DNA of 64,000 bases from Marinobacter xestospongiae (GCF_023156385.1 NZ_JAKZAK010000017.1:1-64000), one strand, 5' to 3'. Counted from the stretch's first letter, positions 34,498 to 44,334 are shown. The notes: generated by a model from the letters alone, not told the origin. Numbers and translations are program-made.

Positions 34498-35361
34498 TTA
34501 TTCAGCCGACCCGGAGGACTTGATTCGCCCCCGGATATCCAGCCAGCTATCCACAAACGCCACAACCAGTAACAGAAACATCAGACTCGGACCCAACAGC
34601 ATCAGGGCCACGTAAAACATTACCAACCAGTGACTGCCCATGCCCCGCAGGGCGACAACACCGTGCACCAGGCCCAAGGCGGCCAGGAACAGCGGCAACC
34701 CTGCGGCCCAGGCCAGCAACAGCGCGTTCAGGCCAAGGTAGGGCCCGGCCACTATTGCCAGCACGCAGCCCAGAGCCACCGGCACTGACAGCCTCAGGGA
34801 GTGGAACTCCCGCTGGAAACCACCAGGGTTGTCCAGCCCGGCCTGCCAGGACCTGGCCAGCATCGTCATCCCGATGCCCATGGCAAGGAACATGCCCGCC
34901 ATGCTGGCCACCATGGTCTCGCGGATCACTGTCTCCAGCTGCCCGCCAGCCACCGGCGCCTCGACCTCGTAGCTCTGGTAGAACTCAACACCGGCCTGAA
35001 CCAGCTGGTCCAGGAGCCCGGAGTAAAGAATCGGCAGTAACGCCCCCATCACCAGGGTCAGGCCGGCTCCGCTGAGCAGTGCCTTCTCCCAGGACAGGGA
35101 GGCCCGCAGAACTGCGGCCATCACCATCACCAGGAGCAACACCGACACCGCGGTGGGGTCCTGCCCCACCCAGGCCCAACCGAGCCCGGGCAGCAATGCC
35201 CAGAGGCCGATGCTAAGCCCCTGGCTGATGCCGAGCCGGAGAATCACCAGTCCAACGACGGCGGCTCCGACCCAAAACAGCAGGGGGACTGTCATGGCAA
35301 TCGCTGCCACAGCACCCGCCTGCAGGGGACCTCGCATTACAAACTGTGCTAGAGCACGCAT
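34498..35361 (-). CDS. DUF2232 integral membrane protein
   Basis: A 287-residue, highly hydrophobic protein with about eight predicted transmembrane helices, an ECF S-component-like layout. DUF2232 proteins are commonly inserted between rpsR and rplI in Pseudomonas and Marinobacter relatives; the function is not established. It sits 21 bases before rplI and 31 bases after rpsR, so it is transcribed with ribosomal proteins. No catalytic motif is evident. Confidence 0.8.
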   Translation of the reverse strand: MRALAQFVMRGPLQAGAVAAIAMTVPLLFWVGAAVVGLVILRLGISQGLSIGLWALLPGLGWAWVGQDPTAVSVLLLVMVMAAVLRASLSWEKALLSGAGLTLVMGALLPILYSGLLDQLVQAGVEFYQSYEVEAPVAGGQLETVIRETMVASMAGMFLAMGIGMTMLARSWQAGLDNPGGFQREFHSLRLSVPVALGCVLAIVAGPYLGLNALLLAWAAGLPLFLAALGLVHGVVALRGMGSHWLVMFYVALMLLGPSLMFLLLVVAFVDSWLDIRGRIKSSGSAE

Positions 35362-35392
35362 GGTCCCAAGTCCTGTCTAGATTTCCTGCAAC

Positions 35393-35623
35393 TTAGTTGT
35401 CGTGGCTGTCCGAGTACGGCAGCAGTGCCAGGTAGCGGGCACGCTTGATAGCGGTGGCCAGCTGACGCTGATAACGTGCTTTGGTGCCGGTGATGCGGCT
35501 GGGCACGATCTTGCCGGTTTCAGTGATGTAGCCTTTCAGGGTGTCCAGATCTTTGTAATCGATCTCCTTAACACCCTCTGCCGTGAAGCGACAGAACTTA
35601 CGACGTCTGAAAAAACGAGCCAT
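35393..35623 (-). CDS. rpsR: Ribosomal protein bS18
   Basis: A 76-residue basic protein, full length for S18, with the [12 protein letters not shown]-terminal region and the [30 protein letters not shown] core that binds 16S rRNA beside S6. It follows rpsF by 28 bases. AGGAG precedes the ATG. Confidence 0.97.
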   Translation of the reverse strand: MARFFRRRKFCRFTAEGVKEIDYKDLDTLKGYITETGKIVPSRITGTKARYQRQLATAIKRARYLALLPYSDSHDN

Positions 35624-35651
35624 AACTAACTCCTCAACTCAAAAAGTGATT

Positions 35652-36065
35652 TTACTCTTTGTCGCCCTGGGCTTCGGCCGGACGGCGCTCGCCGGATTCG
35701 GCGGAACGGCGCGGACGCTCATCTCCACCGCGACGGTCCTCGCGGGACTCAGCCGCCTTCATCGGAGACAGGTCAGTCACAGCCTCGTCGCGACGGATGA
35801 TCAGGTCGCGAATGATGGCGTCGTTGAAGCGGAAGTTGTGAGTCAGCTCGTCCAGTGCGGTCTGTGAACATTCAACGTTCATCAGCACGTAGTGAGCCTT
35901 GTGGATCTTGTTGATCGGGTATGCCAGGTGACGACGGCCCCAATCTTCCAGGCGATGTACCTGACCGCCATCTTCGGTGATGACGCCGGTATAACGCTCG
36001 ATCATCGCGGGCACCTGCTCGCTCTGATCCGGATGTACCATGAATACGATTTCGTAGTGACGCAT
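35652..36065 (-). CDS. rpsF: Ribosomal protein bS6
   Basis: A 137-residue protein. Residues 1-95 form the S6 ferredoxin-like domain ([47 protein letters not shown]). About 40 further residues make an Arg/Glu-rich disordered tail, a substrate for RimK-type glutamylation in some bacteria. It is first in its operon. AGGGAG precedes the ATG. Binds S18 in the 30S platform. Confidence 0.97.
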   Translation of the reverse strand: MRHYEIVFMVHPDQSEQVPAMIERYTGVITEDGGQVHRLEDWGRRHLAYPINKIHKAHYVLMNVECSQTALDELTHNFRFNDAIIRDLIIRRDEAVTDLSPMKAAESREDRRGGDERPRRSAESGERRPAEAQGDKE

Positions 36066-36224
36066 GAGTTCTCCCTACGGTTTGAACAGCTTCCGACAGC
36101 CCCGCGCTGTTGCGACAGGCCCGGCAAGAAGCAAGGAGGCGGCAGCGCTTGGCTGCCCGTGTTCATCGGCTTTGTGAAAAGCCTGACGCGCCCTGCCATG
36201 AACAAAATTCAGACAATAACACGC

Positions 36225-36244
36225 CACCCCCGAAAAAAGGGGTG
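36225..36244 (-). terminator. Hairpin terminator after rlmB
   Basis: CACCCC and GGGGTG close a loop with an A-run (T-run on the minus strand) and lie 26 bases past the rlmB stop, followed on the minus strand by GTGTTATTGT. Probably separates rlmB from the rpsF promoter. Confidence 0.55.
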
Positions 36245-36269
36245 ACGCATTTTAGGCGGGTAGACGGTG

Positions 36270-37007
36270 CTATGCAAGTCTTTGTCGCAGGGCCTCGTAT
36301 AGACAGACGCCGGTTGCCACCGACACATTCAGGCTGTCGACATGACCCTGCATGGGAATATTGATCAACTGGTCGCAATGCTCACGGGTCAGCCGACGCA
36401 TACCCTTGCCCTCAGCGCCCATCACCAGCGCCACCGGACCGGAGAAGTCAGCCTGGTAAAGCGAGGCCTTGGCCTCCCCTGCCGTGCCGATCAGCCACAC
36501 CCCCTGCTGCTGCAGGTTGCGCAACGCCCGGGCGAGATTGGTGACCCGCACCAATGGCACCGTCTCGGCGGCGCCACAGGCCACTTTGCGTGCGGTAGGA
36601 CTGAGCGAGGCGGACTTGTCCTTGGGCACAATCACTGCCTGGACCCCCGCCGCATCGGCGGTTCGCAGACAGGCCCCCAGGTTATGGGGATCGGTGACAC
36701 CATCCAGCACCAGCAGGAACGGCGGCTTGTCGGACTGTTCCAGCATCGCCAGCAGGTCATCCTCGCTCCATTCACGACTCTTGCCAACCTGGGCAACCAC
36801 CCCCTGATGCACACCGGCGACCCGCTCATCCAGCTCACGACGGTGAACCACCTGCCAGGGCACACCCAGCTCATCCAGCGCAGCGGTCACTTCCTTGACC
36901 CGACGGTCCTGACGACCGGTCTGAATCCACACCGCCTGTAGCCGCTCCGGCTCCCGCTTCAGTACCGCCTCAACGGCATGCCAACCAAAAATAAACTCTT
37001 CAGACAC
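36270..37007 (-). CDS. rlmB: 23S rRNA Gm2251 2'-O-methyltransferase
   Basis: A 245-residue SpoU-family methyltransferase. An N-terminal L30e-like substrate-binding domain ([14 protein letters not shown]) is followed by the knotted SPOUT catalytic domain with [30 protein letters not shown] and the C-terminal [14 protein letters not shown] motif. GTG 37007 is the start, preceded by GAGGA at about 10 bases; the open frame beyond it codes only Arg-rich non-family residues. It follows rnr by 75 bases, the common rnr-rlmB pairing. Confidence 0.94.
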   Translation of the reverse strand: MSEEFIFGWHAVEAVLKREPERLQAVWIQTGRQDRRVKEVTAALDELGVPWQVVHRRELDERVAGVHQGVVAQVGKSREWSEDDLLAMLEQSDKPPFLLVLDGVTDPHNLGACLRTADAAGVQAVIVPKDKSASLSPTARKVACGAAETVPLVRVTNLARALRNLQQQGVWLIGTAGEAKASLYQADFSGPVALVMGAEGKGMRRLTREHCDQLINIPMQGHVDSLNVSVATGVCLYEALRQRLA

Positions 37008-37082
37008 GTTCGTGCGTTCCTCAACTGCTCGTCGTGGCCGGCGCGCTGGGCAAACAGCCCTGCACCGACCAGGCACCATGCT

Positions 37083-39578
37083 TTACCAGGGCTTCTGACC
37101 ACGTTTGCGGCCACCGGACTTGTCCGCCTCCTTGGCGGCCGCTTCCACCAGCTTTTCCTTCGCGCTTCTGGGTCGCTCTTTTTTAGCCTTGCCGGACTTG
37201 GCGCTCTTGTCAGGCTTGCCGGCGGCCTTGTGCCCCTTGCCGGAACCCTTGCGTCCGGACTTGCCGCCGCCCTTGTCCTTGCGCGCCCCGCCATCGCGGG
37301 AGTCCGCCATTTCCAGGGCCTCCCGGTCAGACTTGCGTCGCCGCGGTTTACTGAGCAGCTCCAGATCAATCTTGCGCTCATCCAGATCCACCCGCACCAC
37401 CTGCACCCGTACTTCATCACCGAGCCGGAAGCTGACCGCAGTGCGTTCACCCACCAGCCGGTGTTTGGCGACGTCGTGGTGATAGTAGTCACCACCCAGG
37501 GTGGAGATGTGCACCAGTCCTTCGATGTAGATGTCCTTGAGCTCGACAAAGAACCCGAACGGCACCACAGCGGCAATGACGCCGTCGTACTCTTCACCCA
37601 CCCGGTCCCGCAGGTACTCACACTTGAGCCAGGCCATGACATCGCGGGTGGCATCGTCGGCCCGCCGCTCCGTCATCGAGGTGATCTCGCCCAGCTGGGT
37701 CATCCGCGCCAGGTCGTAGGGGTATTCCGCCAGATTGGCATCCCGCTGCCCGGGCTGCTCCACCCGCTTGCGGGTCTCGGCACTGTGAATCACCGATTTG
37801 ATGGCGCGGTGGACAATCAGGTCCGGATAGCGGCGGATGGGCGATGTGAAGTGAGCGTAGCTGGCAAACCCGAGCCCGAAGTGACCGGACTCCTCGGGGC
37901 TGTATACCGCCTGACTCAACGACCGCAGCATCACTGTCTGGATCACCTGAGCATCGGGTCTGTCAGCAACCACTGACAACAGCGCCTGATAATCCGCCGA
38001 GGTGGGCTTGTCACCACCGCCGAGCTGCAACCCCAGCTCCCCCAGGAACAGCCGCAAAGCCCCCAGCCGTTCTTCCGACGGGCCATCGTGAACCCGATAC
38101 AGTGCCGGCAGTTTGTGGTATTTGAGGAACCGCGCTGCCGCCACGTTGGCGCACAGCATGCACTCTTCCACAATCTTGTGGGCATCGTTGCGATGCACTG
38201 GCACGATTTCCTCAATTTTCCGCGCCGGATCGAAGATGATCCGGGTCTCGGTGGTTTCGAAGTCAATCGCACCGCGTTCCGTGCGCGCCTGACGCAACAC
38301 TTTATAGAGGCCGTAAAGGTCGTGCAGGTGCGGCAGCACCTCGGCGTACTGCTCGCACAGACGGTAGCCCGGCTCGGAGTCCGGCCGCTCCAGCATGTCG
38401 CTGACCTTGGTGTAGGTCAGCCGGGCGTGACTGTGCATCACCGCCTGATAGAAGGTGTAGCCGCTGATGTTGCCCGCCGCGCTGATGGTCATGTCGGCCA
38501 CCAGGCAAAGACGATCCACTTCCGGATTCAGCGAGCACAGGCCATTGGAGAGCTTCTCCGGCAGCATCGGCACGACATGGTCCGGGAAGTACACCGAGTT
38601 ACCACGGTTCAGCGCCTCTTCATCCAGCGGACTGCCAATGCGCACGTAATGGGAAACGTCAGCGATGGCGACAACCAGGCGATAACCACCCCGGGACCGG
38701 CGCTCACAATAGATGGCGTCATCAAAATCGCGGGCGTCCTCACCATCGATGGTCACCAGTGGCAGCTGCCGCAGATCCACCCGGTTGGTCTTGTCGGCCT
38801 CGCCCACTTCGGCCGGAATGGCCGCCGCCTGCTCTCCGGCCGCAGGCGGCCAACTGTGAGGCAGGTCGTAGGAGCGTATCGCCACCGCGATCTCCATACC
38901 CGGCGCCATGTGATCTCCCAGCACTTCAATGATCCGGCCGGTAGGCTTGGTGCGGGGCGTTGGCTGCCGGAGAATCTCCACCACCACATACTGGCCATGG
39001 TAGGCATCGGCGCAATGCTCTTCGGGAATCAGCACTTCATGATTGATGCGGGCGTTTTCGGGAACCACAAAGGCAACCCCGCTTTCCCGGAACAGACGGC
39101 CAACCACCTGCGCGGTTCGGGCTTCAAGCACCTCAACAATCACGCCCTCGCGGCGGCCACGGTCATCCACTCGATCCACCCGGGCAGCCACCCGGTCGCC
39201 ATGAAACACCTTGCGCATCTGCCGGGCGGTGAGAAACAGGTCGGAGCCACCGTCATCGGGCACCAGGAAGCCGAACCCGTCCCGATGCCCCATCACCCGG
39301 CCACTCACCAGGTCGGCCTCATCGATAGGCAGGTAGGCCCCGCGACGGTTGCAGATCAGCTGGCCGTCACGGCACATGGCGATCAACCGGCGGCGCAGGG
39401 CCTCAATGTTTTCCGGGGTGGTCAGGGCGAGCTCGTCGCACAGGGTCTCATGACTGGCTGGCGCTCCGCGCTGCCGCAGGTGATCCAGGATAAATTCCCG
39501 GCTCTGGATGGGATTGTCGTACTTCGTGGCCTCACGGTTGGCGTGAGGGTCCTTGTCTGTCTTCTTTCTGGAAGCCAT
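37083..39578 (-). CDS. rnr: Ribonuclease R
   Basis: An 831-residue 3'-5' exoribonuclease. In order: a winged-helix N-terminus, two cold-shock RNA-binding domains (RVMGHRDGFGFLVPDDG; the VGRLFRESGVAFVVPEN segment), the RNB catalytic domain with DGEDARDFDDAIY carrying the Mg-binding Asp residues and TSPIRRYPDLIVHRAI, an S1 domain (YDGVIAAVVPFGFFVELKD) and a Lys/Gly-rich tail of about 90 residues. It degrades structured RNA and helps mRNA and rRNA turnover. It leads the rnr-rlmB operon and is divergent from the tRNA-Leu genes. Confidence 0.96.
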   Translation of the reverse strand: MASRKKTDKDPHANREATKYDNPIQSREFILDHLRQRGAPASHETLCDELALTTPENIEALRRRLIAMCRDGQLICNRRGAYLPIDEADLVSGRVMGHRDGFGFLVPDDGGSDLFLTARQMRKVFHGDRVAARVDRVDDRGRREGVIVEVLEARTAQVVGRLFRESGVAFVVPENARINHEVLIPEEHCADAYHGQYVVVEILRQPTPRTKPTGRIIEVLGDHMAPGMEIAVAIRSYDLPHSWPPAAGEQAAAIPAEVGEADKTNRVDLRQLPLVTIDGEDARDFDDAIYCERRSRGGYRLVVAIADVSHYVRIGSPLDEEALNRGNSVYFPDHVVPMLPEKLSNGLCSLNPEVDRLCLVADMTISAAGNISGYTFYQAVMHSHARLTYTKVSDMLERPDSEPGYRLCEQYAEVLPHLHDLYGLYKVLRQARTERGAIDFETTETRIIFDPARKIEEIVPVHRNDAHKIVEECMLCANVAAARFLKYHKLPALYRVHDGPSEERLGALRLFLGELGLQLGGGDKPTSADYQALLSVVADRPDAQVIQTVMLRSLSQAVYSPEESGHFGLGFASYAHFTSPIRRYPDLIVHRAIKSVIHSAETRKRVEQPGQRDANLAEYPYDLARMTQLGEITSMTERRADDATRDVMAWLKCEYLRDRVGEEYDGVIAAVVPFGFFVELKDIYIEGLVHISTLGGDYYHHDVAKHRLVGERTAVSFRLGDEVRVQVVRVDLDERKIDLELLSKPRRRKSDREALEMADSRDGGARKDKGGGKSGRKGSGKGHKAAGKPDKSAKSGKAKKERPRSAKEKLVEAAAKEADKSGGRKRGQKPW

Positions 39579-39699
39579 TCGCTACCTTTTCCTGGGGTCA
39601 CGCAGCCACTTGGAGGCTGGCGACCGATTCAATGTGACTGGAGTATAACTCTCACTATCAGTACCTGCGAACCAATCCAAAAATTTTTGAGGAAAACGT

Positions 39700-39728
39700 T
39701 TGACAGCCCTTACACGAATCCGTAAAGT
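39700..39728 (+). promoter_or_regulatory. Promoter of the first tRNA-Leu
   Basis: A consensus TTGACA (39700-39705) and TAAAGT (39723-39728) with a 17-base spacer, followed by a GC-rich discriminator (ACGCGCC) typical of stringently controlled stable-RNA promoters. It lies about 115 bases before the tRNA. Confidence 0.8.
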
Positions 39729-39841
39729 ACGCGCCATCGGTTGAGACGAACACCCCAACCGACGGCAGAACTGCCAAGTTTTCAATAAGCTACATCTTAT
39801 AAAGCTTAGTGATTACAAAACGGCAAACCTGCAAATCACCT

Positions 39842-39928
39842 GCCGAGGTGGTGAAATTGGTAGACACGCTAGCTTCAGGTGCTAGTGGGGGCAACCCCGT
39901 GGAGGTTCAAGTCCTCTCCTCGGCACCA
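39842..39928 (+). tRNA. leuQ: tRNA-Leu (CAG), copy 1
   Basis: An 87-nt class II tRNA with encoded CCA. Acceptor arms GCCGAGG and CCTCGGC pair; the anticodon stem CTAGC/GCTAG frames the loop TTCAGGT with anticodon CAG; a long variable arm and the TTCAAGTC T-loop follow. It decodes CUG. A hairpin (CCATTCCTT/AAGGAATGG, 39926-39948) begins in the CCA and probably ends or processes the transcript. Confidence 0.97.
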
Positions 39929-39948
39929 TTCCTTCCTTCAAGGAATGG
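39926..39948 (+). terminator. Hairpin at the 3' end of the first tRNA-Leu
   Basis: A perfect 9-bp stem, CCATTCCTT with AAGGAATGG around a 5-base loop, starts at the tRNA's CCA and is followed by CGATTAAATCT. Likely a terminator or 3' processing signal. Confidence 0.55.
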
Positions 39949-40164
39949 CGATTAAATCTCCCTCATAATTTAATGCAAAGCAGACGAAAGTCGCCAGATG
40001 TGACTTCAATCGTCGCTGCCTTCCGTTGTACCTCAGAGCTTGCACTTCAGAACTTGCACTTCAGAACTTACTGTCGACTGCTTCCTTCATCTGGCAGCGC
40101 CTGTCAGACGGACCCGGAAACACGGTCTCCACTGCAAAAAAACGTCATTAACGCAAAAGCGGGC
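39949..40164. other. Spacer between the two tRNA-Leu genes
   Basis: No gene is supported. It has a short direct repeat, two adjacent copies of CTTCAGAACTTGCACTTCAGAACTT-type 14-mers (near 40040-40067), and ends in the promoter of the second tRNA. Confidence 0.4.
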
Positions 40165-40192
40165 TTGAATATCAGGCGAGTTTCATTATCAT
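40165..40192 (+). promoter_or_regulatory. Promoter of the second tRNA-Leu
   Basis: TTGAAT (40165-40170) and TATCAT (40187-40192), 16-base spacer, with the -10 only 11 bases before the mature tRNA 5' end, so the precursor has a very short leader. Confidence 0.7.
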
Positions 40193-40203
40193 AGCGGTCG
40201 CTT

Positions 40204-40290
40204 GCCGAGGTGGTGAAATTGGTAGACACGCTAGCTTCAGGTGCTAGTGGGGGCAACCCCGTGGAGGTTCAAGTCCTCTCCTCGGCACCA
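40204..40290 (+). tRNA. leuQ: tRNA-Leu (CAG), copy 2
   Basis: An 87-nt tRNA identical base for base with copy 1 at 39842-39928, including the encoded CCA and CAG anticodon. It has its own promoter just upstream; the spacer sequence differs from that of copy 1, so only the gene itself is duplicated. Confidence 0.97.
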
Positions 40291-40425
40291 TTCCCTTCCC
40301 CAGGGAGTGGTCAGCAGCAACGAAGACATCCCGTCTGAACTTCGTACTTTCCCAAGCCCCCAAACAACAAACCACCACCGATCCACGCCGGTGATGGCCC
40401 GCTTTATCCGTGTCCGATCAGTTAA

Positions 40426-42261
40426 TCAGTTCACACCACCAGCCAGAATCTCAGAAAGACGTTTGTACCCCCGATTGATCCGGCCGAACAGCGCCCCTGG
40501 CGAGGAGTCCTCGTTGCGACCGCAACTCTGTGGCCGGGTGTGCAGGGTCAGGAAGCCCTGTTCGATCAGATTGGGCTGTTCCGGTTCGATGATGCCGTCC
40601 TCCGACTGGTAGAAAAACTCCCACCGAAAGCCAGCCTGGCCGTCCAGCGCCGGCACCGCCGCCAGGCGATCGTCGAGGAAGCTGTAACTCAGCAGCCGCT
40701 GACGCTCCTTGCGGGTGTCGAACTCCAGCAGCAGGGTTTCGAACAGGTCCGGTTGCGGCTCAAATCCGCTGAACTGATAGCTCTGCTGGGCCGACACGAC
40801 TCGCGGCGGCAGTTGATCGGCATCATCCAACTGATCAAGGCAAGACACCAGCTCTCCGGTCAAATCCAGCGCGGCCAGTTCAACGCCGTCTTGCAGTAGG
40901 CGATAGCCCAGGAAGGTCTCGCTGGCATTTTCGTAATCCGGCACCAGGGTGCGTTCGCCATCAGTGATGGACAGTACCCGGCCCGCATTCAGCGACCACT
41001 GATAGCTGCGGGCCGGCTCACCGTCGAGGGCATCAGTCGCCGCAAGTTCAGGGTGGCAATCCGTTGTCGTGTAGAAGCGGGCAGTGCGGGTTGCCCAGTC
41101 AATCTCCAGCACTTCGTCGACGCCGTCTTCCTGCAAATACCCCATGCTGAGCTGAGAAGCGGAAATGCTCGGCAGCCACTGGGTGCCGGTAGCCGCCATT
41201 TCGCCGCCGGCGTTGGCCAACCGCGCCAACTCCTGCATGGAGGGTGCCATGCAGCCATTGGCTTCAATCCGCACCAGTTGTCCCGCCGGGTTGTAGCTGT
41301 AGGCAAGCTCCGCCGAGCGCTCCAGCCCGGAACGCGAAGCCGGCAGCGCACCGTCCTCGCTGTGGGCAAACACCACCTCGGTGGCCAGCACCACCGGGTT
41401 CAACAGGTCCAGTCCCTCCACCGGCAGCTCAATCGCGTCGATATCGACATTTTGGTAACGACCGGCCGGCGCCGCTTCATCGACCCGCTGCACCAGTGTC
41501 GCCGCGTTGCGGATAAACGCCACCGCCAACACCTTGATGGCGTTGATGTCCAGCAGCCGTTCGGTGCCATCACCGTTGGCCAGGGCTTCACTGGTGCCCT
41601 CCGGGAACTGCGCCGCCAGGAAGCGGGCAAACACCCGGGCGTAGGCGTAGGCGCGGTCATCGCCGGCCTTCAGGTAATCCTGCCGCGGGTTGGAGTGACG
41701 AAAGGCATCGGCCAGTGTCGCGTTGGCTTCAAACTGACCAGCGAGGCCTGCCAGTGCCCGGAACCGCTCCAGGGAGGTCAGCGGGCTGATCAGTCGCACA
41801 CCCGGCGGTGCGGACATCATGAATGCCTTGTCCAGCACCACACCACCACGGCTCTGGTCGGTCGTACGGCCCGGCAGGATGGTGGCGTAAAGCGCGTAGT
41901 CCCTCGGGTCCAGGTCCGGCCCGACCGTCGCGTCCAGCTGCAGCTCGGAGGTGTCCAGCTCAAAGCGACCGTTATCACCGCTGAGGGCAGTAGGCTCGCC
42001 ATTTTCCAGGGTCACCACCGTGCCGGATTCCAGCGTGATCTCCAGCGGCCCAGCGGTCACCTGACCATCGCCGTCAATATCCAGCCACACCCGGGCCTGG
42101 CTGAGATAGCCATTCATCACCGTGCCGGTGTAGGCGCCCGGCTCGATATAGTCGCCGGAATCAAAATCCCGGCCATCTTCGGGCGGCGGAGTGGATTCGT
42201 TCTTGCAGCCGGTAAGGCTGAACACGGCCAGGGACAGGGCCAGGGGGAGCAAACGCGTCAT
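40426..42261 (-). CDS. Large surface lipoprotein, unknown function
   Basis: A 611-residue exported lipoprotein. The signal peptide ends in SLTGC with Cys19. Mature residues 20-45 are Pro/Asp-rich. A calcium-type loop DIDGDGQVTAG lies near residue 62, within a carboxypeptidase-like beta-rich domain (GTVMNGYLSQARVWLD) that relatives place in outer-membrane-attached proteins. The remainder is beta-rich with four Cys (ANGCM, TTDCH, SCLDQ, SCGRN). I do not recognise a catalytic motif. It is monocistronic. Confidence 0.72.
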   Translation of the reverse strand: MTRLLPLALSLAVFSLTGCKNESTPPPEDGRDFDSGDYIEPGAYTGTVMNGYLSQARVWLDIDGDGQVTAGPLEITLESGTVVTLENGEPTALSGDNGRFELDTSELQLDATVGPDLDPRDYALYATILPGRTTDQSRGGVVLDKAFMMSAPPGVRLISPLTSLERFRALAGLAGQFEANATLADAFRHSNPRQDYLKAGDDRAYAYARVFARFLAAQFPEGTSEALANGDGTERLLDINAIKVLAVAFIRNAATLVQRVDEAAPAGRYQNVDIDAIELPVEGLDLLNPVVLATEVVFAHSEDGALPASRSGLERSAELAYSYNPAGQLVRIEANGCMAPSMQELARLANAGGEMAATGTQWLPSISASQLSMGYLQEDGVDEVLEIDWATRTARFYTTTDCHPELAATDALDGEPARSYQWSLNAGRVLSITDGERTLVPDYENASETFLGYRLLQDGVELAALDLTGELVSCLDQLDDADQLPPRVVSAQQSYQFSGFEPQPDLFETLLLEFDTRKERQRLLSYSFLDDRLAAVPALDGQAGFRWEFFYQSEDGIIEPEQPNLIEQGFLTLHTRPQSCGRNEDSSPGALFGRINRGYKRLSEILAGGVN

Positions 42262-42359
42262 GACGGCAACCGATTATCCTTATTAGTGGTTGGGATTCAC
42301 TCTAGGGAAGTTTACCGGCGGGAACCTTGATAGGCTTGGCAAATTGTAAAGAAGGGTAA

Positions 42360-42386
42360 CCGGGCAGCAGCGCTTGGCCTGCCCGG
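42360..42386 (-). terminator. Terminator after the acyl-CoA dehydrogenase gene
   Basis: A perfect 8-bp stem (CCGGGCAG with CTGCCCGG, 11-base loop) 17 bases past the stop, followed on the minus strand by TTACCCTTCTTTAC. Confidence 0.7.
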
Positions 42387-42402
42387 CAATGTCGTCGGTA
42401 GC

Positions 42403-43542
42403 TCAGAACGAGCGGGCAACGATCTCTTTCATGATTTCATTGGTGCCGGCGTAGATCCGCTGCACCCGGGAATCGGCCCAGGCCCGCGCGATGGGGTATT
42501 CCCACATGTAGCCATAGCCGCCGTGGAGCTGGACACACTCGTCCATCACCTTGCACTGCAGATCGGTGGTCCACTGCTTCAGCATGGCGGCGGTGGGGAT
42601 ATCCAGCTTCTTCTCCAGGTGCAACTCCAGGCAACGGTCAACGAAGACCCGCGCGGCGGTGATCTCGGCTTTCATTTCCGCCATCTTAAAGCGGGTGTTC
42701 TGGAAGGCGATCACCGGCTTGCTGAACGCCTTGCGTTCCTTGACGTAGTCCAGAGTCCAGCCCCAGGCCGCCTCGGCAGCCGCAACCGCCGTCAGCGCCA
42801 CCTGCAGGCGCTCCGCCGGCAGTTCCTGCATCAACTGGAAGAAGCCCTGCCCTTCCCGGCCACCCAGCAGGTGGGTCTCCGGAATCCGGACGTCCTGGAA
42901 GAACAGCTCCGAGGTATCCTGGGCTTTCATCCCCACCTTGTTGAGGTTCTGCCCCTTCTCAAACCCTTCCCAGGCACATTCCACCAGGAACAGGCTGGTG
43001 CCCTTGGCGCCTTCCTTGGGATCGGTCTTGGCCACCACCACCACCAGATCCGCCAGCTGGCCATTGGTGATGAAGGTCTTGGAGCCGTTCATGACGTAGT
43101 GGTCGCCCTGCTTGACGGCATTGGTCTTGACCCCCTGCAGGTCGGAGCCGGCGCCGGGCTCGGTCATCGCAATAGCCCCTACCATCTCACCGCTGACCAG
43201 CTTGGGCAGGTAATGCTGTTTCTGTTCTTCCGAACCGTAGTGGAGGATGTAAGGTGCAACGATGTCGGAATGCAGCCCCCAGCCAATGCCGGAAAGTCCG
43301 GCTCGGGCCAGCTCTTCCATGATGACGGCACTGTAGCGGAAATCGGCGCCCACACCGCCATACGCTTCCGGCATGGTGGGGCAGAGAAAGCCCAGCTCAC
43401 CGGCCTTGGTCCAGAGTTCCCGGCTGACCTGACCGTCCTTCTCCCACTGTTCGTGGTAAGGCACCGCCTCCTGCTCCAGAAACTTGCGAACGGAGTCCCG
43501 GAAGCCTTCGAGATCGGCATCAAAGAGCGTGCGTGGAATCAT
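42403..43542 (-). CDS. Acyl-CoA dehydrogenase, long-chain type
   Basis: A 379-residue flavoenzyme with the complete fold: the FAD-binding MTEPGAGSDLQGVKT segment, the mobile-loop region and the C-terminal IYAGTNEIMKEIVAR. The usual catalytic Glu of short and medium-chain enzymes (YEGT) is Ala here. Instead Glu in QELPAERLQ, near residue 242, aligns with the base of long-chain and isovaleryl-CoA dehydrogenases. It oxidises an acyl-CoA to the enoyl-CoA, passing electrons to ETF. ATG 43542 with AGAGG is preferred over 43581. It follows ubiX on the same strand by 118 bases. Confidence 0.88.
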   Translation of the reverse strand: MIPRTLFDADLEGFRDSVRKFLEQEAVPYHEQWEKDGQVSRELWTKAGELGFLCPTMPEAYGGVGADFRYSAVIMEELARAGLSGIGWGLHSDIVAPYILHYGSEEQKQHYLPKLVSGEMVGAIAMTEPGAGSDLQGVKTNAVKQGDHYVMNGSKTFITNGQLADLVVVVAKTDPKEGAKGTSLFLVECAWEGFEKGQNLNKVGMKAQDTSELFFQDVRIPETHLLGGREGQGFFQLMQELPAERLQVALTAVAAAEAAWGWTLDYVKERKAFSKPVIAFQNTRFKMAEMKAEITAARVFVDRCLELHLEKKLDIPTAAMLKQWTTDLQCKVMDECVQLHGGYGYMWEYPIARAWADSRVQRIYAGTNEIMKEIVARSF

Positions 43543-43659
43543 GGTGAACCTCTGTGAATGACTGTCGTTGTGGTTGTTCACAGAGTCTGTGGGGGGAGCC
43601 GAATCGGCTCAATGGGCAAAAGCATCAAAAGCAGTGGCCAAATCCGCCTTGCCGGGACC

Positions 43660-44298
43660 TTAGCGGGCCAATTTCTGCGCCACCCGACTTTCGCCCCATT
43701 TTGGCATCAGGGTCTGATCGATACCGAGATGATCCAGCAGCCGGGCAACGATGAAGTCCACCAGATCCGCCACCGACTGGGGCTGGTGATAGAACCCAGG
43801 ACTGGCGGGAATGATGGTCGCGCCCATCCGGGTCAGCTTCAGCATGTTCTCCAGGTGCAACTCAGAGTATGGAGCTTCCCGCGGCACCAGGATCAGTGGC
43901 CGGCGCTCCTTGAGGGCAACGTCCCCCGCCCGCTCAATCAGGTTATTGCTGGCACCGGTGGCCAACGCCGACAGGGTGCCGGTGCTGCATGGACACACCA
44001 CCAGCGGGGCTGGCTCACCAGATCCGGACGCCGGCGGCGCAAACCAGTCCTCACGGCCAAACACCAGCAACTGTTGCGGCTGAGCCTGGAAATGTTCCGT
44101 CAGGGCCGCCGCCATGGCCTTGGGGGCACCGGGCAGCTTGAAGTCGGTCTCCGTTGCAATCACTACCTGGGCCGCCCGACTGACCATCAGGTGAACCCGA
44201 CAGCCCGCCGCCAGCAGGCATTCCAGCAGACGCAAACCGTACTGCGCACCCGAGGCGCCAGTGAACGCCAGATTGACGGTGGTGATCGGGTTCGACAT
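43660..44298 (-). CDS. ubiX: Flavin prenyltransferase UbiX
   Basis: A 212-residue flavoprotein that makes the prenylated FMN used by UbiD in ubiquinone synthesis. It has the N-terminal [15 protein letters not shown] loop, [35 protein letters not shown] and the C-terminal prenyl-binding stretch. It lies 36 bases after mpl on the same strand. No ubiD gene is in the window. Confidence 0.93.
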   Translation of the reverse strand: MSNPITTVNLAFTGASGAQYGLRLLECLLAAGCRVHLMVSRAAQVVIATETDFKLPGAPKAMAAALTEHFQAQPQQLLVFGREDWFAPPASGSGEPAPLVVCPCSTGTLSALATGASNNLIERAGDVALKERRPLILVPREAPYSELHLENMLKLTRMGATIIPASPGFYHQPQSVADLVDFIVARLLDHLGIDQTLMPKWGESRVAQKLAR

Positions 44299-44334
44299 GG
44301 AGCCTCCTGTGTGTCGCTGTCAGTCCGTGGCGGC

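Noticed and set aside
36066-36150. S6:S18 autoregulatory leader before rpsF
   Set aside because: A weak hairpin with ACAGC/GCTGT arms exists, but I could not identify the conserved bulge motif with confidence.
38088-39725. 545-codon open frame antisense to rnr
   Set aside because: Mirror of the RNase R coding sequence in a GC-rich genome.
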